64,000 nt of DNA from Acidobacteriaceae bacterium KBS 146 (GTDB taxonomy: Bacteria > Acidobacteriota > Terriglobia > Terriglobales > Acidobacteriaceae), in NCBI GenBank assembly GCA_000688615.1, contig JHVA01000001.1, forward strand, positions 3,782,001 through 3,846,000, in the 5' to 3' direction. Shown here piece by piece: positions 9,209 to 18,230 of the stretch; the stretch's first letter is position 1, and each line of letters opens with the position of its first letter. Both the position numbers and the translations under genes were made by a program. The notes beneath the pieces were generated by a model. It did not search any database and had not been told where the DNA came from. It was given only the letters and a program-made list of their open reading frames with translations.

Positions 9209-9250
9209 ATTGATTCTAAATGGTGGCCAGAGACGGGATCGAACCGCCGA
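9209..9250 (-). repeat. Attachment-site repeat: displaced 3' end of tRNA-Phe
   Basis: The sequence at 9221-9250 is identical over 30 bp to 25722-25751, the 3' end of the intact tRNA-Phe gene (CCA, acceptor strand, T arm). Identity continues outward to 9209 and 25710 with a single mismatch, giving 42 bp in all. There is no D arm or anticodon arm, so this is not a tRNA gene. It has the form expected of an attachment site left by integration into a tRNA 3' end. Confidence 0.9.
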
Positions 9251-9338
9251 GATCATACGGCTCCGTCTAGGTTCCGTGTCAAATGATTTTTTGTAGCACA
9301 GCCCGACGTCAAAGATCAATCCACCGCGGAACAGGATT

Positions 9339-10439
9339 CTATCGCGTTGGCGGATACAGCTTCTTGAGATTGCTGCGATTGAGTAGCACGTGATCGACGT
9401 AAACAGCAAGCGGCGTCTTTTGATGTGCAATAACGGAATCTGCGATCTTCATTAGCTGTTCCCCATATCTCTCAGGGAAATACGCGATGGAAGCGATCAA
9501 TGCGCTTGACCGGCGAGCCAACTCAGACCGGCTTTCTTCAGTCCCGTTCTGACCGACGATGGCCGCGGTAGCTGCACGGCCGGACTCATTCACAGCAGCA
9601 AGGGCTCCAATGGCGCTGGGGTCGTTGAAGCAGGAAATGAGGACGCGGCTTTTATGCGGCAAAGATTTGAGGGCACGAAGACACGCCTCTCGACTGGCTT
9701 CGAGCGAAGCTAGACCATCAACGTGAATGATCTTCTCGGGAGGGACCTGGCCGACAATACTATTGACTCCTTCGACCGTACCGGTAAGGCGCGCCATATT
9801 CTCTACGGCGGATAGAGATGATTCAATCAGCAGGAGGCGGTCAAAGTCCCCTTTCCAATGTTTTTGCGCATACACGCCCAAGGCTTCCCCTGCCATGAGG
9901 CCGGCCCGATAACTATTACCGCCGAAATAGAGCGCTCCTGCGATTGGCGTTTCTACGCTGATAACTGGAATTTGCTCCTGCAGGAAGCGGTCTGCGAGCA
10001 CATGGGCCAAAGAACCGCGTCGCTGGAAAAGTATGACCGCGTCTGCGGCAGAGCGAATAGCTTCATTCACTTGATCCCGCGGAATTTCGGTGTCAGTCGT
10101 ATCGATCATTTCGAGGTGAATTCCGTGCTTAAGCGCAGCTGCTTTCAGGCTCGCGGTTACATCGACCCGGAACGAATTTCCTGCCAGCGGAGCTATGTAG
10201 AACACACGCGCTGCGCGCTTCCGGTTCTTTACGGAATAGCGTTTGTCTTCGAGGCGCTCGACGTACCCACGATTCTCAAGCGTACAGAGAAGCCTGAACA
10301 CGGCTGCTCGATCAAGTTTGGTCAGGTTTGCTAAATCCAGAATACGAAGCGGTTCGGTTGCGCGTTCGAGGGTTTCAAGCACATCCAGGCCTTTATCGAG
10401 TGTTCCGGAACCGTACTGTCTGTGTTCTTGTTTAGCCAT
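9339..10439 (-). CDS. Transcriptional regulator: IclR-like HTH fused to a sugar-binding domain
   Basis: A 366-residue regulator. Residues 12-70 form an IclR-like winged helix (GTLDKGLDVLETLERATEP ... LDRAAVFRLLCTLENRGYVER). Residues from about 85 form a periplasmic-binding-protein/LacI-type sensor (VFYIAPLAGNSFRVDVTASL, QIPVISVETP, RVLISCFNDPSAIGAL). The combination differs from both standard IclR and LacI proteins. I chose ATG 10439, preceded by AGAAGG at a 6-nt spacing, rather than the open frame extending to 10571, whose N-terminus looks non-coding. It is divergent from the TonB receptor and PQQ dehydrogenase genes and probably controls them in response to a sugar-like ligand. Confidence 0.85.
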   Translation of the reverse strand: MAKQEHRQYGSGTLDKGLDVLETLERATEPLRILDLANLTKLDRAAVFRLLCTLENRGYVERLEDKRYSVKNRKRAARVFYIAPLAGNSFRVDVTASLKAAALKHGIHLEMIDTTDTEIPRDQVNEAIRSAADAVILFQRRGSLAHVLADRFLQEQIPVISVETPIAGALYFGGNSYRAGLMAGEALGVYAQKHWKGDFDRLLLIESSLSAVENMARLTGTVEGVNSIVGQVPPEKIIHVDGLASLEASREACLRALKSLPHKSRVLISCFNDPSAIGALAAVNESGRAATAAIVGQNGTEESRSELARRSSALIASIAYFPERYGEQLMKIADSVIAHQKTPLAVYVDHVLLNRSNLKKLYPPTR

Positions 10440-10510
10440 TTGCCTTCTCAGTTTACGTCGCTGAGTGTAACGCAATCCGCCGTCGCCAAAAGCCCCATTT
10501 GAAAAAGAAC

Positions 10511-10540
10511 TTGACAACCCATAAAGCGAGGGGTTTAGAT
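10511..10540 (+). promoter_or_regulatory. Candidate promoter of the island TonB receptor gene
   Basis: TTGACA at 10511-10516 is followed after 17 bp by TTTAGAT at 10534-10540, a fair -35/-10 pair directed towards the receptor. About 20 bp further on, AAAATTGAA (10550-10558) and TTCATTTTT (10569-10577) form an imperfect inverted repeat that could be an operator for the divergent regulator. Both are visual calls. Confidence 0.35.
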
Positions 10541-10650
10541 GGGCGCCATAAAATTGAACATCAATATTCATTTTTTGAAGATCACTTCAGCGGGATCGCG
10601 GAGGCTGTACATCGCATCGGCGAGCCCCCTTGACGTCTTCAGGAGGCAAA

Positions 10651-13600
10651 ATGCAGTTTCTGAGGGTAATGAGATCGGTCGCTCTCTTATGTTTCTTCTT
10701 GGCTTTCCCGTCATGGGGTCAGGTAGTCACAGCGGATATTACCGGAGTGGTAATGGATCCTACCGGTGCGACGATTCCAGGCGTAAGGATCACGGTTGTT
10801 AACGTCGAGACCAATCTGACGAAGGTTGTCACTAGCACCGGAGACGGTTCGTTCTCCGTGACTCTCCTGCCGCCTGGTACGTACAACATAAAAGCCGAAG
10901 CGGTGGGCTTCAAAAGTTGGGAGGTACATGATCTCAAGCTCGCAATTGGTGATAAATATCGCGTTGATCCTAGCCTGTCCGTCGGTCTGTTGAACGAGAC
11001 AGTCGAGGTCAGTGCTGGGTCTCCGTCGATTCAACGCGAAGAGTCGAGTGTCGGGACGCTAGTGGGGGAGCGAGCCGTGCAAGACCTGCCGTTGAATGGA
11101 CGCAACTTCGTTCGTCTGGCTCAGATTGCTCCAGGTGCAACTGAGGGCGCAGCCAACTCGACCCAGAGTGGGACACGGCCTGACGATAGGAGACAAAGTT
11201 CCTCCGTCTCCATCAATGGACAAACGAGTGACCTCAATAATTTCCTTATCGACGGAACAGACGACAACGAACGCTTTCTGGGAAATGTGGTCGTGAAGCC
11301 GTCGATCGATGGAATCCAGGAAATGAAAATTGAGACGAACTCCTATTCCGCCGTGTTGGGACGCACCGCAGGGGGTGTGATCAGCATCGTCACCAAGCCA
11401 GGAACCAATGCACTGCACGGGACGGTGTATGAATACTTCCGGAACGAAGTGCTCGACGCAAGAAATTACTTCGCACGCACGGGCCCGAAGCCTGCCTTCA
11501 AGCAGAATCAGTTTGGAGGCAGCCTCGGCGGACCAGTTTTGCGAGATCGTCTCTTCTATTTCGGCGACTATGAGAGGTTTACGCAACGAGTAGGACAGAC
11601 TTACAACGTGACAGTGCCGACTCTTGCGCAAGCTGGAGGAGCGGACCATACCGGCCCAGCGTGCTTCACGCAGAACATCTTTGATCCTGCTACGACAGTG
11701 CAGGTATCTCCGGGGGTGTACACCCGCCAACAGTTTGCCGGAAACTGCATTCCAAACAGTAGATGGAACTCTGCAGCTCGCAACTTTATTGCTCGCTGGC
11801 CTTCGCCTAACGGAGGCAGTACGAACAACTACAGTTCCTCTCCCGCTAAACGTCAGGATTCCGACAGCCTCGACGCACGTGCTGACTACAAAATAAGCGA
11901 TAAGGACTTCTTTTTCGCACGCTATTCCTACAATGACACCCGCACCGTTACCCCCGCGGCGCTCCCGGTCATCAATGGCGTGAGTCTCGTCGGAAACGCA
12001 GGTGTATTTCCCGGGCCGTCCAAGCAGCGCTCGCAAGGAATCCAACTCAACTACACTCGTCTCCTAACGTCGAATCTTGTATTGGAAGCAAAGATGGCTT
12101 ATACACGGTTTGCAAATGCGGCTACTTCAACCAACACTGGCACGAACGCCGCAGCGACGTTGGGAATTCCGGGGCAAGGCACAGACCCGACTACCTCTGG
12201 CGTTCCGACGATCTCAATCGCTGGTGGACCAGCTGCAGGCGACGCCACTTTTGTTCCGATCATTACGAAAGACAATAGCTATCAAGAGATTGTTGGTATT
12301 ACTTATACGCAGGGCCGCCAGACGATCCGGTTCGGAACCAGCTATATCCAACGCCAGGTAGCGTCAAGTCAATCGAGCGAAGGACGTGGACAATACGCGT
12401 TCGGCGCAAATTTGACTGGACGTGTCACAGGGAATGCCTTCTCCGAAGGCAATGCGTTGGCTTCCTTCATTCTTGGGCTACCTGGCAGTGAGAGTCGCAA
12501 TATTCTGCTTGCAAAACCTCAATACAGCTCGCACGAAGGGGCATTTTATTTCCAGGATGACTGGAAAGTCACGCGCAACCTGACAGTGAATCTTGGTGGA
12601 CGCCTCGATTGGTGGACCCCTATGACAGAAAAGCATGGCAATATCTCGAACTTTAACCCGGGCGCGATTCCTGCTCCTGGTACACCTGCTATTACGCCGA
12701 TGCCCGGAACTCCCATGCCATCGATCATTCAGGCCAGTGTGAATGACGTTAATGCTTCGGCAGGTGTGAAGACATATCGTTGGAACCTTGCCCCTCGCCT
12801 CGGATTTGCTTACAGCATCGACGGTAAAACGGTCATTCGCGGTGGCTTCGGGCTCAGCTACTACCCGCCCTACATGGGAAGCGCGCTCGCCTTGCGAAAT
12901 CCGCCCTTCGTCAGCCTGTACGGTCCCAGCTACTCTGACTTCTTTGGGGGAGCACTTCTGTCAGATGGGATGCCAGCCCCTTTAGCAACCTCTGCGGCAG
13001 CTCCTACTGGAAATCTGACCGTAGTCGATTTCAACCTAAAGATGCCCTATGTCGAACAGTTCAACCTTACGCTCCAACGCGAACTACCGACTGGCTTCGT
13101 CGCCACGGTAACGGGCGTAGGCGCTCTCACTCGTCGCAGCATTCTGGCGATGGATATCAATCCGGCGCCGCCTCAGGTGGGCAGTACTCTCCCGGTCAAC
13201 CAACGCCGTATCTATGATGTGGCATACCCCACCACGCTGGGCTTCTCAAACGGAAATCCGCTCGGTGGTATCGGTTCGGTAAGTCAAAGCCGCAACTGGA
13301 ATAAAGCGGACTACTTCGCATTGCAGACTGTACTGGAGCGTCGTTTTAGCAATGGTATGAGCCTCACGGCTCAAAACACCTGGTCTCACAGCATAGATCT
13401 CGCGGCGCCCTTGTACTTTTTCAATGATCCAAGATCGCAGCGCGGCAACTCGGATCTCGACGTTCGCGAGCGATTCAGTGTGAGCTTCAATTACCAGATT
13501 CCATTCTTCAAAAACGCCAATGGTGTCATGTCTGTCGTCGGAAAAGGCTGGCAGGTGAATGGAATTACGCTTTGGTCCAAGGGCTTTCCATTCACGGTTA

Positions 13601-13983
13601 CCAACGCGACAGCTCGAAACGGCGGTAGCGCGGCTGATCGTCCGAACCTGATTGCCAATCCCAACCAGGGAGACGGCACAATCAATAAGTGGTTCAATAC
13701 GGCCGCTTTTGTTTCTCAACCTGCCGGAACGTTCGGAAATTCACCGAGAAACCTTCTGACGGCACCCAGTTACTTTACGCAGGATGTCTCTCTTTTCAAG
13801 AGTTTCAATGTTATCGGGGATAAGCTGCGCGCTCAGTTCCGCGCGGAAGCATTCAACGTTCTCAATGCACCGAATTTCGTCGCTCCTGGTGCCGCTTTCG
13901 GTGGTGCGAATTTCGGAGTCATTACCAGTACAGGAAACTTTCTCCCGCGCAATCTGCAATTTGCTGTTAAATTCGACTTCTAA
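10651..13983 (+). CDS. TonB-dependent receptor with carboxypeptidase-regulatory-like domain
   Basis: A 1,110-residue outer-membrane receptor of the same large class as the one at 4486, but clearly divergent in sequence. It has a signal peptide (SVALLCFFLAFPSWGQ), a Cna-B-like domain starting ADITGVVMDPTGATIPGVRI, and the plug motif VQDLPLNGRNFVRLAQIAPG typical of acidobacterial receptors. A barrel of about 850 residues ends in VKFDF. A perfect AGGAGG at 10641-10646 fixes the start at ATG 10651 rather than at an upstream codon. The PQQ dehydrogenase gene follows 95 bp downstream, so the receptor probably supplies its substrate to the periplasm. Confidence 0.93.
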   Translation: MQFLRVMRSVALLCFFLAFPSWGQVVTADITGVVMDPTGATIPGVRITVVNVETNLTKVVTSTGDGSFSVTLLPPGTYNIKAEAVGFKSWEVHDLKLAIGDKYRVDPSLSVGLLNETVEVSAGSPSIQREESSVGTLVGERAVQDLPLNGRNFVRLAQIAPGATEGAANSTQSGTRPDDRRQSSSVSINGQTSDLNNFLIDGTDDNERFLGNVVVKPSIDGIQEMKIETNSYSAVLGRTAGGVISIVTKPGTNALHGTVYEYFRNEVLDARNYFARTGPKPAFKQNQFGGSLGGPVLRDRLFYFGDYERFTQRVGQTYNVTVPTLAQAGGADHTGPACFTQNIFDPATTVQVSPGVYTRQQFAGNCIPNSRWNSAARNFIARWPSPNGGSTNNYSSSPAKRQDSDSLDARADYKISDKDFFFARYSYNDTRTVTPAALPVINGVSLVGNAGVFPGPSKQRSQGIQLNYTRLLTSNLVLEAKMAYTRFANAATSTNTGTNAAATLGIPGQGTDPTTSGVPTISIAGGPAAGDATFVPIITKDNSYQEIVGITYTQGRQTIRFGTSYIQRQVASSQSSEGRGQYAFGANLTGRVTGNAFSEGNALASFILGLPGSESRNILLAKPQYSSHEGAFYFQDDWKVTRNLTVNLGGRLDWWTPMTEKHGNISNFNPGAIPAPGTPAITPMPGTPMPSIIQASVNDVNASAGVKTYRWNLAPRLGFAYSIDGKTVIRGGFGLSYYPPYMGSALALRNPPFVSLYGPSYSDFFGGALLSDGMPAPLATSAAAPTGNLTVVDFNLKMPYVEQFNLTLQRELPTGFVATVTGVGALTRRSILAMDINPAPPQVGSTLPVNQRRIYDVAYPTTLGFSNGNPLGGIGSVSQSRNWNKADYFALQTVLERRFSNGMSLTAQNTWSHSIDLAAPLYFFNDPRSQRGNSDLDVRERFSVSFNYQIPFFKNANGVMSVVGKGWQVNGITLWSKGFPFTVTNATARNGGSAADRPNLIANPNQGDGTINKWFNTAAFVSQPAGTFGNSPRNLLTAPSYFTQDVSLFKSFNVIGDKLRAQFRAEAFNVLNAPNFVAPGAAFGGANFGVITSTGNFLPRNLQFAVKFDF

Positions 13984-13988
13984 CGCGC

Positions 13989-14022
13989 AAGGCGGAGCAG
14001 CAGACATTTGATACTCCGCCTT
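13989..14022 (+). promoter_or_regulatory. Intercistronic hairpin between receptor and PQQ dehydrogenase genes
   Basis: AAGGCGGAG at 13989-13997 is perfectly complementary to CTCCGCCTT at 14014-14022 (9-bp stem, 16-nt loop). No T tract follows, so it is more likely an mRNA-stabilising or partial-attenuation element than a full terminator. Confidence 0.45.
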
Positions 14023-14078
14023 CCTCCCCTAAACCGTAAGACTTATTTGAGTATTCGTTTCATCGGAGAACCTAAAAC

Positions 14079-16250
14079 GTGGCTGTTAGGCAAATGCTCA
14101 CCCGCCAGGTTTTTACTGCGGCATGCGTCTTTGTGCTCCTGTCCGCTCCTGTAATTCTTTGGAGCCGGTACAGGGCATATGCAGCATCCACCACCTCACA
14201 TCAGGCAAAAGATGCCGATTGGGCGGTCTATGGCGGACACGCGGGAGGGGATCACTATTCCTCCCTCTCTCAGATCAATCGGTCAAACGTCAACCAGCTT
14301 AAGGTTGCTTGGACCTTCGACACGAAGGAAAAAGGCGGCCTGCAAACCAACCCTCTGGTGATTGGCGGCAGGCTGTTCGGCTATACCCCATCGCAAAAGG
14401 TATTTGCGTTGGACGCTGCAACGGGAAAAGAGGTCTGGCGGTTCAACTCCAATCTTGCAAGTGGTCAGCCCGACCGCGGCCTCTCGTATTGGACTGACGG
14501 TAGGAGACGAATACTATTCGCCACAACTCTCTATCAAGTGTGGGCTTTGAATCCCGATACTGGCAAGCCGATTGAAACATTTGGCAATAAAGGGTCGATA
14601 GACCTTAGAAATGACCTGGGACCTGAATCGCCTTCTGGCTTAGTTGCTATCACCTCGCCCGGAACCATCTACAAAAACCTCATCATCATGGGGTTCCGCA
14701 CTGGAGAATCGGCACCGGCGCCTCATGGAGACATTCGAGCCTATGACGTACATTCGGGCGCACTCCAATGGGTGTTCCATACAATCCCACATCCCGGAGA
14801 TCCAGCCTATGAGACATGGCCGAAATATGCTTGGAGAAGCACTGGTGGAGCAAATAACTGGACCGGCATGGTTCTGGATGAAAAACGCGGCATTGTCTTT
14901 GTACCTATCGGTTCTGCCACGGCGGACTTTTATGGAGCAGACCGGACTGGGAACGACCTATATGCAGACTGTCTCCTGGCGCTGAATGCTGGGACCGGAA
15001 AACTGATCTGGTATTTTCAGGGAGTTCATCACGATATCTGGGACCGTGATTTTCCTTCACCGCCCTCATTGGTCTCGGTGAGACATGACGGCAAAATGAT
15101 GGATGCCGTCGCGCAGACCACGAAGCAAGGAGTGTTGTATCTCTTTGATCGAGCGACGGGTAAACCAATCTTTCCGATTGAAGAACGAGCCTTCCCGCAG
15201 ACAGATGTTCCGGGCGAGGTTTCATCGCCCACTCAGCCAATGCCGATTCTGCCTGCGCCGTTTGCGCGCCAACAGCTCACAGAGGACTTATTGACGGACC
15301 GCACACCGGAGGCCCACGCGTGGGCACTAAATGAGTTTCGGAGCTTCCGCAGTGGAGGTCCGTTCGTTCCGCTCACGGTTGGGCAACAGACCGTCGTTTT
15401 TCCTGGTTTTGACGGCGGCGCTGAGTGGGGTGGGTCTGCCGTCGATCCTGGAACAGGCGTTATCTACATTAACGCGAATGACCTTGCCTGGACAGGCGGA
15501 TTGGAAAAAGTAGGCCCTGGTTCCGGAAAATTCGAAGGGCTGTATCAGAGCCAATGCGCTCTGTGCCACCAAACAGACCGGAAGGGTCTTGCCGGCACGT
15601 TTCCTTCGCTAGTAGAAGCCAGTCAACGGATGACCGCAGAACAGATGGCGGAGGTTGTGAAGAGTGGCCGGGGACGCATGCCCGGATTTCCGCAGATCCA
15701 AGAGGAAGACTTACGAGGGCTGCTTCAATTTGTGCGCATCGGCAAGGAACTCGCACCGGCGCGTTCGTTGGATAAAGAAGAACCCGGATCAGAAACTCAA
15801 TTGTCCAACCCTTCATCGGCAGCTTATAGATTTACTGGCTACAGGAAATTTCTGGACCCGGAAGGATACCCTGCGACTGCTACGCCGTGGGGAACGCTGA
15901 GTGCAGTTGATCTAAACACCGGCACATATCTATGGCATATTCCGTTTGGGGAGTATCCCGAGCTTGTTGCAAAAGGCTTGAAAGACACGGGTAGCGAAAA
16001 TTACGGTGGCCCCATCGTTACTGCTGGCGGAATTGTCGTTATCGGTGCAACAAACTTCGATCGAAAGATTCGTGCGTATGACAGCAGAACAGGCAAGCTC
16101 CTTTGGGAGTCTGTCATGGACTATGCAGGAAATGCCACACCTGCGACCTACATGGCAAACGGAAAGCAATACATCGTTATCGCGATAAGCAATGCAAAAG
16201 CTAAGAATGAGCCTCAAGGCGCAAAGTACGTGGCCTTTACATTGCCATGA
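14079..16250 (+). CDS. PQQ-dependent dehydrogenase with internal cytochrome c domain
   Basis: A 723-residue exported quinoprotein. The N-terminal hydrophobic stretch VFTAACVFVLLSAPVILW is a signal or anchor. It is followed by DWAVYGGHAGGDHYSSLSQI, the typical start of the eight-bladed quinoprotein propeller, and repeated blades such as VFALDAATGKEVWRF and VWALNPDTGKPI. A haem c site CALCH (Cys493, Cys496, His497) with a likely axial Met534 (GRGRMPGFP) is inserted before the last propeller blades. The enzyme probably oxidises a sugar or alcohol in the periplasm and passes electrons through its own cytochrome. The GTG start has GGAG 8 nt upstream. It is probably co-transcribed with the receptor gene. 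Confidence 0.88.
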   Translation: MAVRQMLTRQVFTAACVFVLLSAPVILWSRYRAYAASTTSHQAKDADWAVYGGHAGGDHYSSLSQINRSNVNQLKVAWTFDTKEKGGLQTNPLVIGGRLFGYTPSQKVFALDAATGKEVWRFNSNLASGQPDRGLSYWTDGRRRILFATTLYQVWALNPDTGKPIETFGNKGSIDLRNDLGPESPSGLVAITSPGTIYKNLIIMGFRTGESAPAPHGDIRAYDVHSGALQWVFHTIPHPGDPAYETWPKYAWRSTGGANNWTGMVLDEKRGIVFVPIGSATADFYGADRTGNDLYADCLLALNAGTGKLIWYFQGVHHDIWDRDFPSPPSLVSVRHDGKMMDAVAQTTKQGVLYLFDRATGKPIFPIEERAFPQTDVPGEVSSPTQPMPILPAPFARQQLTEDLLTDRTPEAHAWALNEFRSFRSGGPFVPLTVGQQTVVFPGFDGGAEWGGSAVDPGTGVIYINANDLAWTGGLEKVGPGSGKFEGLYQSQCALCHQTDRKGLAGTFPSLVEASQRMTAEQMAEVVKSGRGRMPGFPQIQEEDLRGLLQFVRIGKELAPARSLDKEEPGSETQLSNPSSAAYRFTGYRKFLDPEGYPATATPWGTLSAVDLNTGTYLWHIPFGEYPELVAKGLKDTGSENYGGPIVTAGGIVVIGATNFDRKIRAYDSRTGKLLWESVMDYAGNATPATYMANGKQYIVIAISNAKAKNEPQGAKYVAFTLP

Positions 16251-17223
16251 TGAATCCCCTTCTCGAAAAACAAGCAGGTTGTCTTTGATGTGAGGATGGA
16301 ATGACGACAGGTCTCTCTAGGAGAAAACTGCTGAATCATCCGGCATTATGACGTGCGGAATACCTGATCTCGAGATAGGCTGGCGTCCCGCGTTCTGAAG
16401 CGCTGCAGTTTGCACATATCGACAGGTTGGAAACGCCGTTTTCGCTGGTAAGGTATGGCACGACCTTGCTGCCGAACCGACGCATCGCCTGTGAAAGTTT
16501 CAGTCCAACGCTTGCGACTAATTGCCGACACTGACGGGCAGCGGACGCAGCGATCGTCACAGCACGCACGCGTCGAAATGAATTGAAGGACCGCCGGCAG
16601 CAGCCGATTGGGGTGCCTTGAGCACGACACGCTGACACAACATGGAAGAAAAACAGCAAGGCATGAAGCACTAAACGCCTAACGCTCGGCTTGGCTCCTC
16701 GCTCTCCCATAGTTTTCCGGATATATATAGATCTCTTGGAAGGGCAGGGATCGCGAGAGGTATCGGAGAGCCAGCCCATCCGTTCAAAATCCTATTTAGG
16801 ATAATGAGGCACACAGATTTCAAAAGGCTGGCGTCGCCGGTTACCAATGACTCGCATTCAACACATTCCGCAGGTCTTAGAAGAGTACTTTCAGTGATGA
16901 ATCCCAACGAGCACGACCAATACGCGACCATCTTGGGAACTTGTCAGTCCCTCATAAATGGGAACTTATCCAATAAACGCCAAAACCTCCCGAGAAGGAA
17001 GGCCACTCATTCCTGATGTCAGCTGCAAAGCTTTGTACCTCTCTTCGGGATCACTTCTGCCTAAGTGCAAAGCGGTAAACTCTGTGACCTTGCTGCCCTC
17101 CAGCTGAAAGTGCCTTTGTACGTCTGTACTCGGAGGGATGCGACCATTCCGGGCTTCGACCATGCTCGCGCAACCTCTTCGAACTTTTTCTTGGCGCCAC
17201 GTTGGAAGGCTCACTCAGGTCTG
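16251..17223. other. Gene-poor decayed stretch in the island
   Basis: About 970 bp without a gene I can support. The minus-strand frame at 16336-16779 gives 147 residues with a hydrophobic segment (LVLHALLFFFHVV), but the rest is not protein-like. The minus-strand frame 16966-17214 ends in a coding-like tail (KVTEFTALHLGRSDPEERYK) that I do not recognise and that lacks a plausible start. The stretch is best read as gene remnants. Confidence 0.5.
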
Positions 17224-17517
17224 TCATAAAGTTCGTGGGGGCCGAAGAAGCAGCGAGAGAGCGCTTCGCGTGCGTAAAGCACGGTTCCATTCTGTACCGC
17301 ACGTGTCATCAAAGCAGAGGCGATTGGCGACGCCAGTGAGCGCATCGGTCAATGAAATGGCTTCCAGCTTGTCGCGGGCTTCTTTGAGAGATCGCTCGGA
17401 TTGCTCGAGATTGCGCTGGATGATCACGGAACGAACGAGATAGAGAGTGACCCCGATCGCTATTACGCCTAATCCGAAGTTGAAGAAACGCCGCATGGCG
17501 TCGACACCTGCGCCCAT
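17224..17517 (-). pseudogene. Truncated GGDEF (diguanylate cyclase) gene fragment
   Basis: The frame encodes a membrane helix (FFNFGLGVIAIGVTLYLV), a short coiled-coil linker, then TDALTGVANRLCFDD and ALRTRSALSLL, the canonical beginning of a GGDEF domain. It then changes to LRPPRTL and stops. The rest of the domain, including the GG(D/E)EF active site, is absent, and neighbouring frames do not restore it. As it stands the product cannot make cyclic di-GMP. It is most likely the 5' end of a gene cut by deletion inside the island. Confidence 0.75.
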
Positions 17518-17554
17518 GAGATGATTGTGAGGAGGATGGGCAGCCGATATAGCA

Positions 17555-17923
17555 ATGGCCAGCGGTCAGCCAGTGACATGTCAGATTCGATACACGCTCA
17601 ATCTTTCCCAACTTGACGCGTTTGAAACCTACGCACGCACCTGGATGGCGCTCATCGAACAGTACGGTGGCGTCCATCATGGATATTTCATCCCGAGAGC
17701 TAATCCAGACGAAGTAGGACCGAGCTTCCCGGGCCTCGGCTACGATGGCCCAACCAACGTCGCCATCGCGATGTTCACGTTTCCTGATGAAGAGAGTTAC
17801 CGGCTCTATCGCAAAGAGGTGACAACGGACCCGGAGTGCATAACGGCTGCCGCTCTGGTGCGAGAGTCTGGCTGCTTCACACGATACGAACGCCTCTTCC
17901 TTCAACCCGTAACGAGGGCATGA
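17555..17923 (+). CDS. NIPSNAP family protein
   Basis: A 122-residue protein matching the small dimeric alpha/beta NIPSNAP fold. It shows CQIRYTLNLSQLDAFETYARTWMALIEQYGG followed by HHGYFIPR, and the C-terminal FTRYERLFLQP that closes the beta-sheet. The length is normal for one domain. The biochemical role of bacterial NIPSNAP proteins is not established. The start could be ATG 17555 or GTG 17573; a GAGGAGG tract at 17529-17535 lies too far upstream to decide. It lies alone between the GGDEF fragment and a small zinc-finger-like gene, 40 bp ahead of the latter. Confidence 0.75.
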   Translation: MASGQPVTCQIRYTLNLSQLDAFETYARTWMALIEQYGGVHHGYFIPRANPDEVGPSFPGLGYDGPTNVAIAMFTFPDEESYRLYRKEVTTDPECITAAALVRESGCFTRYERLFLQPVTRA

Positions 17924-17963
17924 AGTATACCGCCAACTCGTTGGGAAGCATCTAAACACGTCA

Positions 17964-18230
17964 GTGGCTACGAAGAAGAAACCGCCTGTGATGACGGAGT
18001 GCGAGGTGAAGATGCGTGGGCGTTGGCTCCCATGCACCATCTACGAAGCCCTTACAGAACGGGATCAGCTCATGCGCTGCAAATATTGCCACGGCCCCGT
18101 GCAAGCCCTCAAAGAATCCAGCAACGGAGCCCGAGCGCACATCGAACACCTTCAAAGACACACCGGCTGCCGGTTCCCGGTTAGCAGCTTCAGTGGAGTC
18201 GAATCCGAACATCCCCTCGCGTTGAAGTAA
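17964..18230 (+). CDS. Small putative zinc-binding protein
   Basis: An 88-residue protein starting with GTG. The central part reads CKYCHGPVQAL, then ARAHIEHLQRHTGC, giving a CxxCH...HxxH...C pattern that could bind a zinc ion. I recall similar short uncharacterised proteins in proteobacteria, but no function is known to me. The basic N-terminus (MATKKKPP) and small size would suit nucleic-acid binding or an adaptor role; this is speculation. It follows the NIPSNAP gene by 40 bp on the same strand and may be co-expressed. Confidence 0.6.
   Translation: MATKKKPPVMTECEVKMRGRWLPCTIYEALTERDQLMRCKYCHGPVQALKESSNGARAHIEHLQRHTGCRFPVSSFSGVESEHPLALK

Noticed and set aside
9221..9300. Possible second tRNA gene
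   Set aside because: Only the T arm and acceptor 3' strand are present; there is no anticodon or D arm, so it is an attachment-site remnant.
16336..16779. 147-codon minus-strand frame in the island decay zone
   Set aside because: One hydrophobic stretch but an otherwise Cys/Arg-biased product, with no ribosome binding site and no recognised domain; not enough to call a gene.
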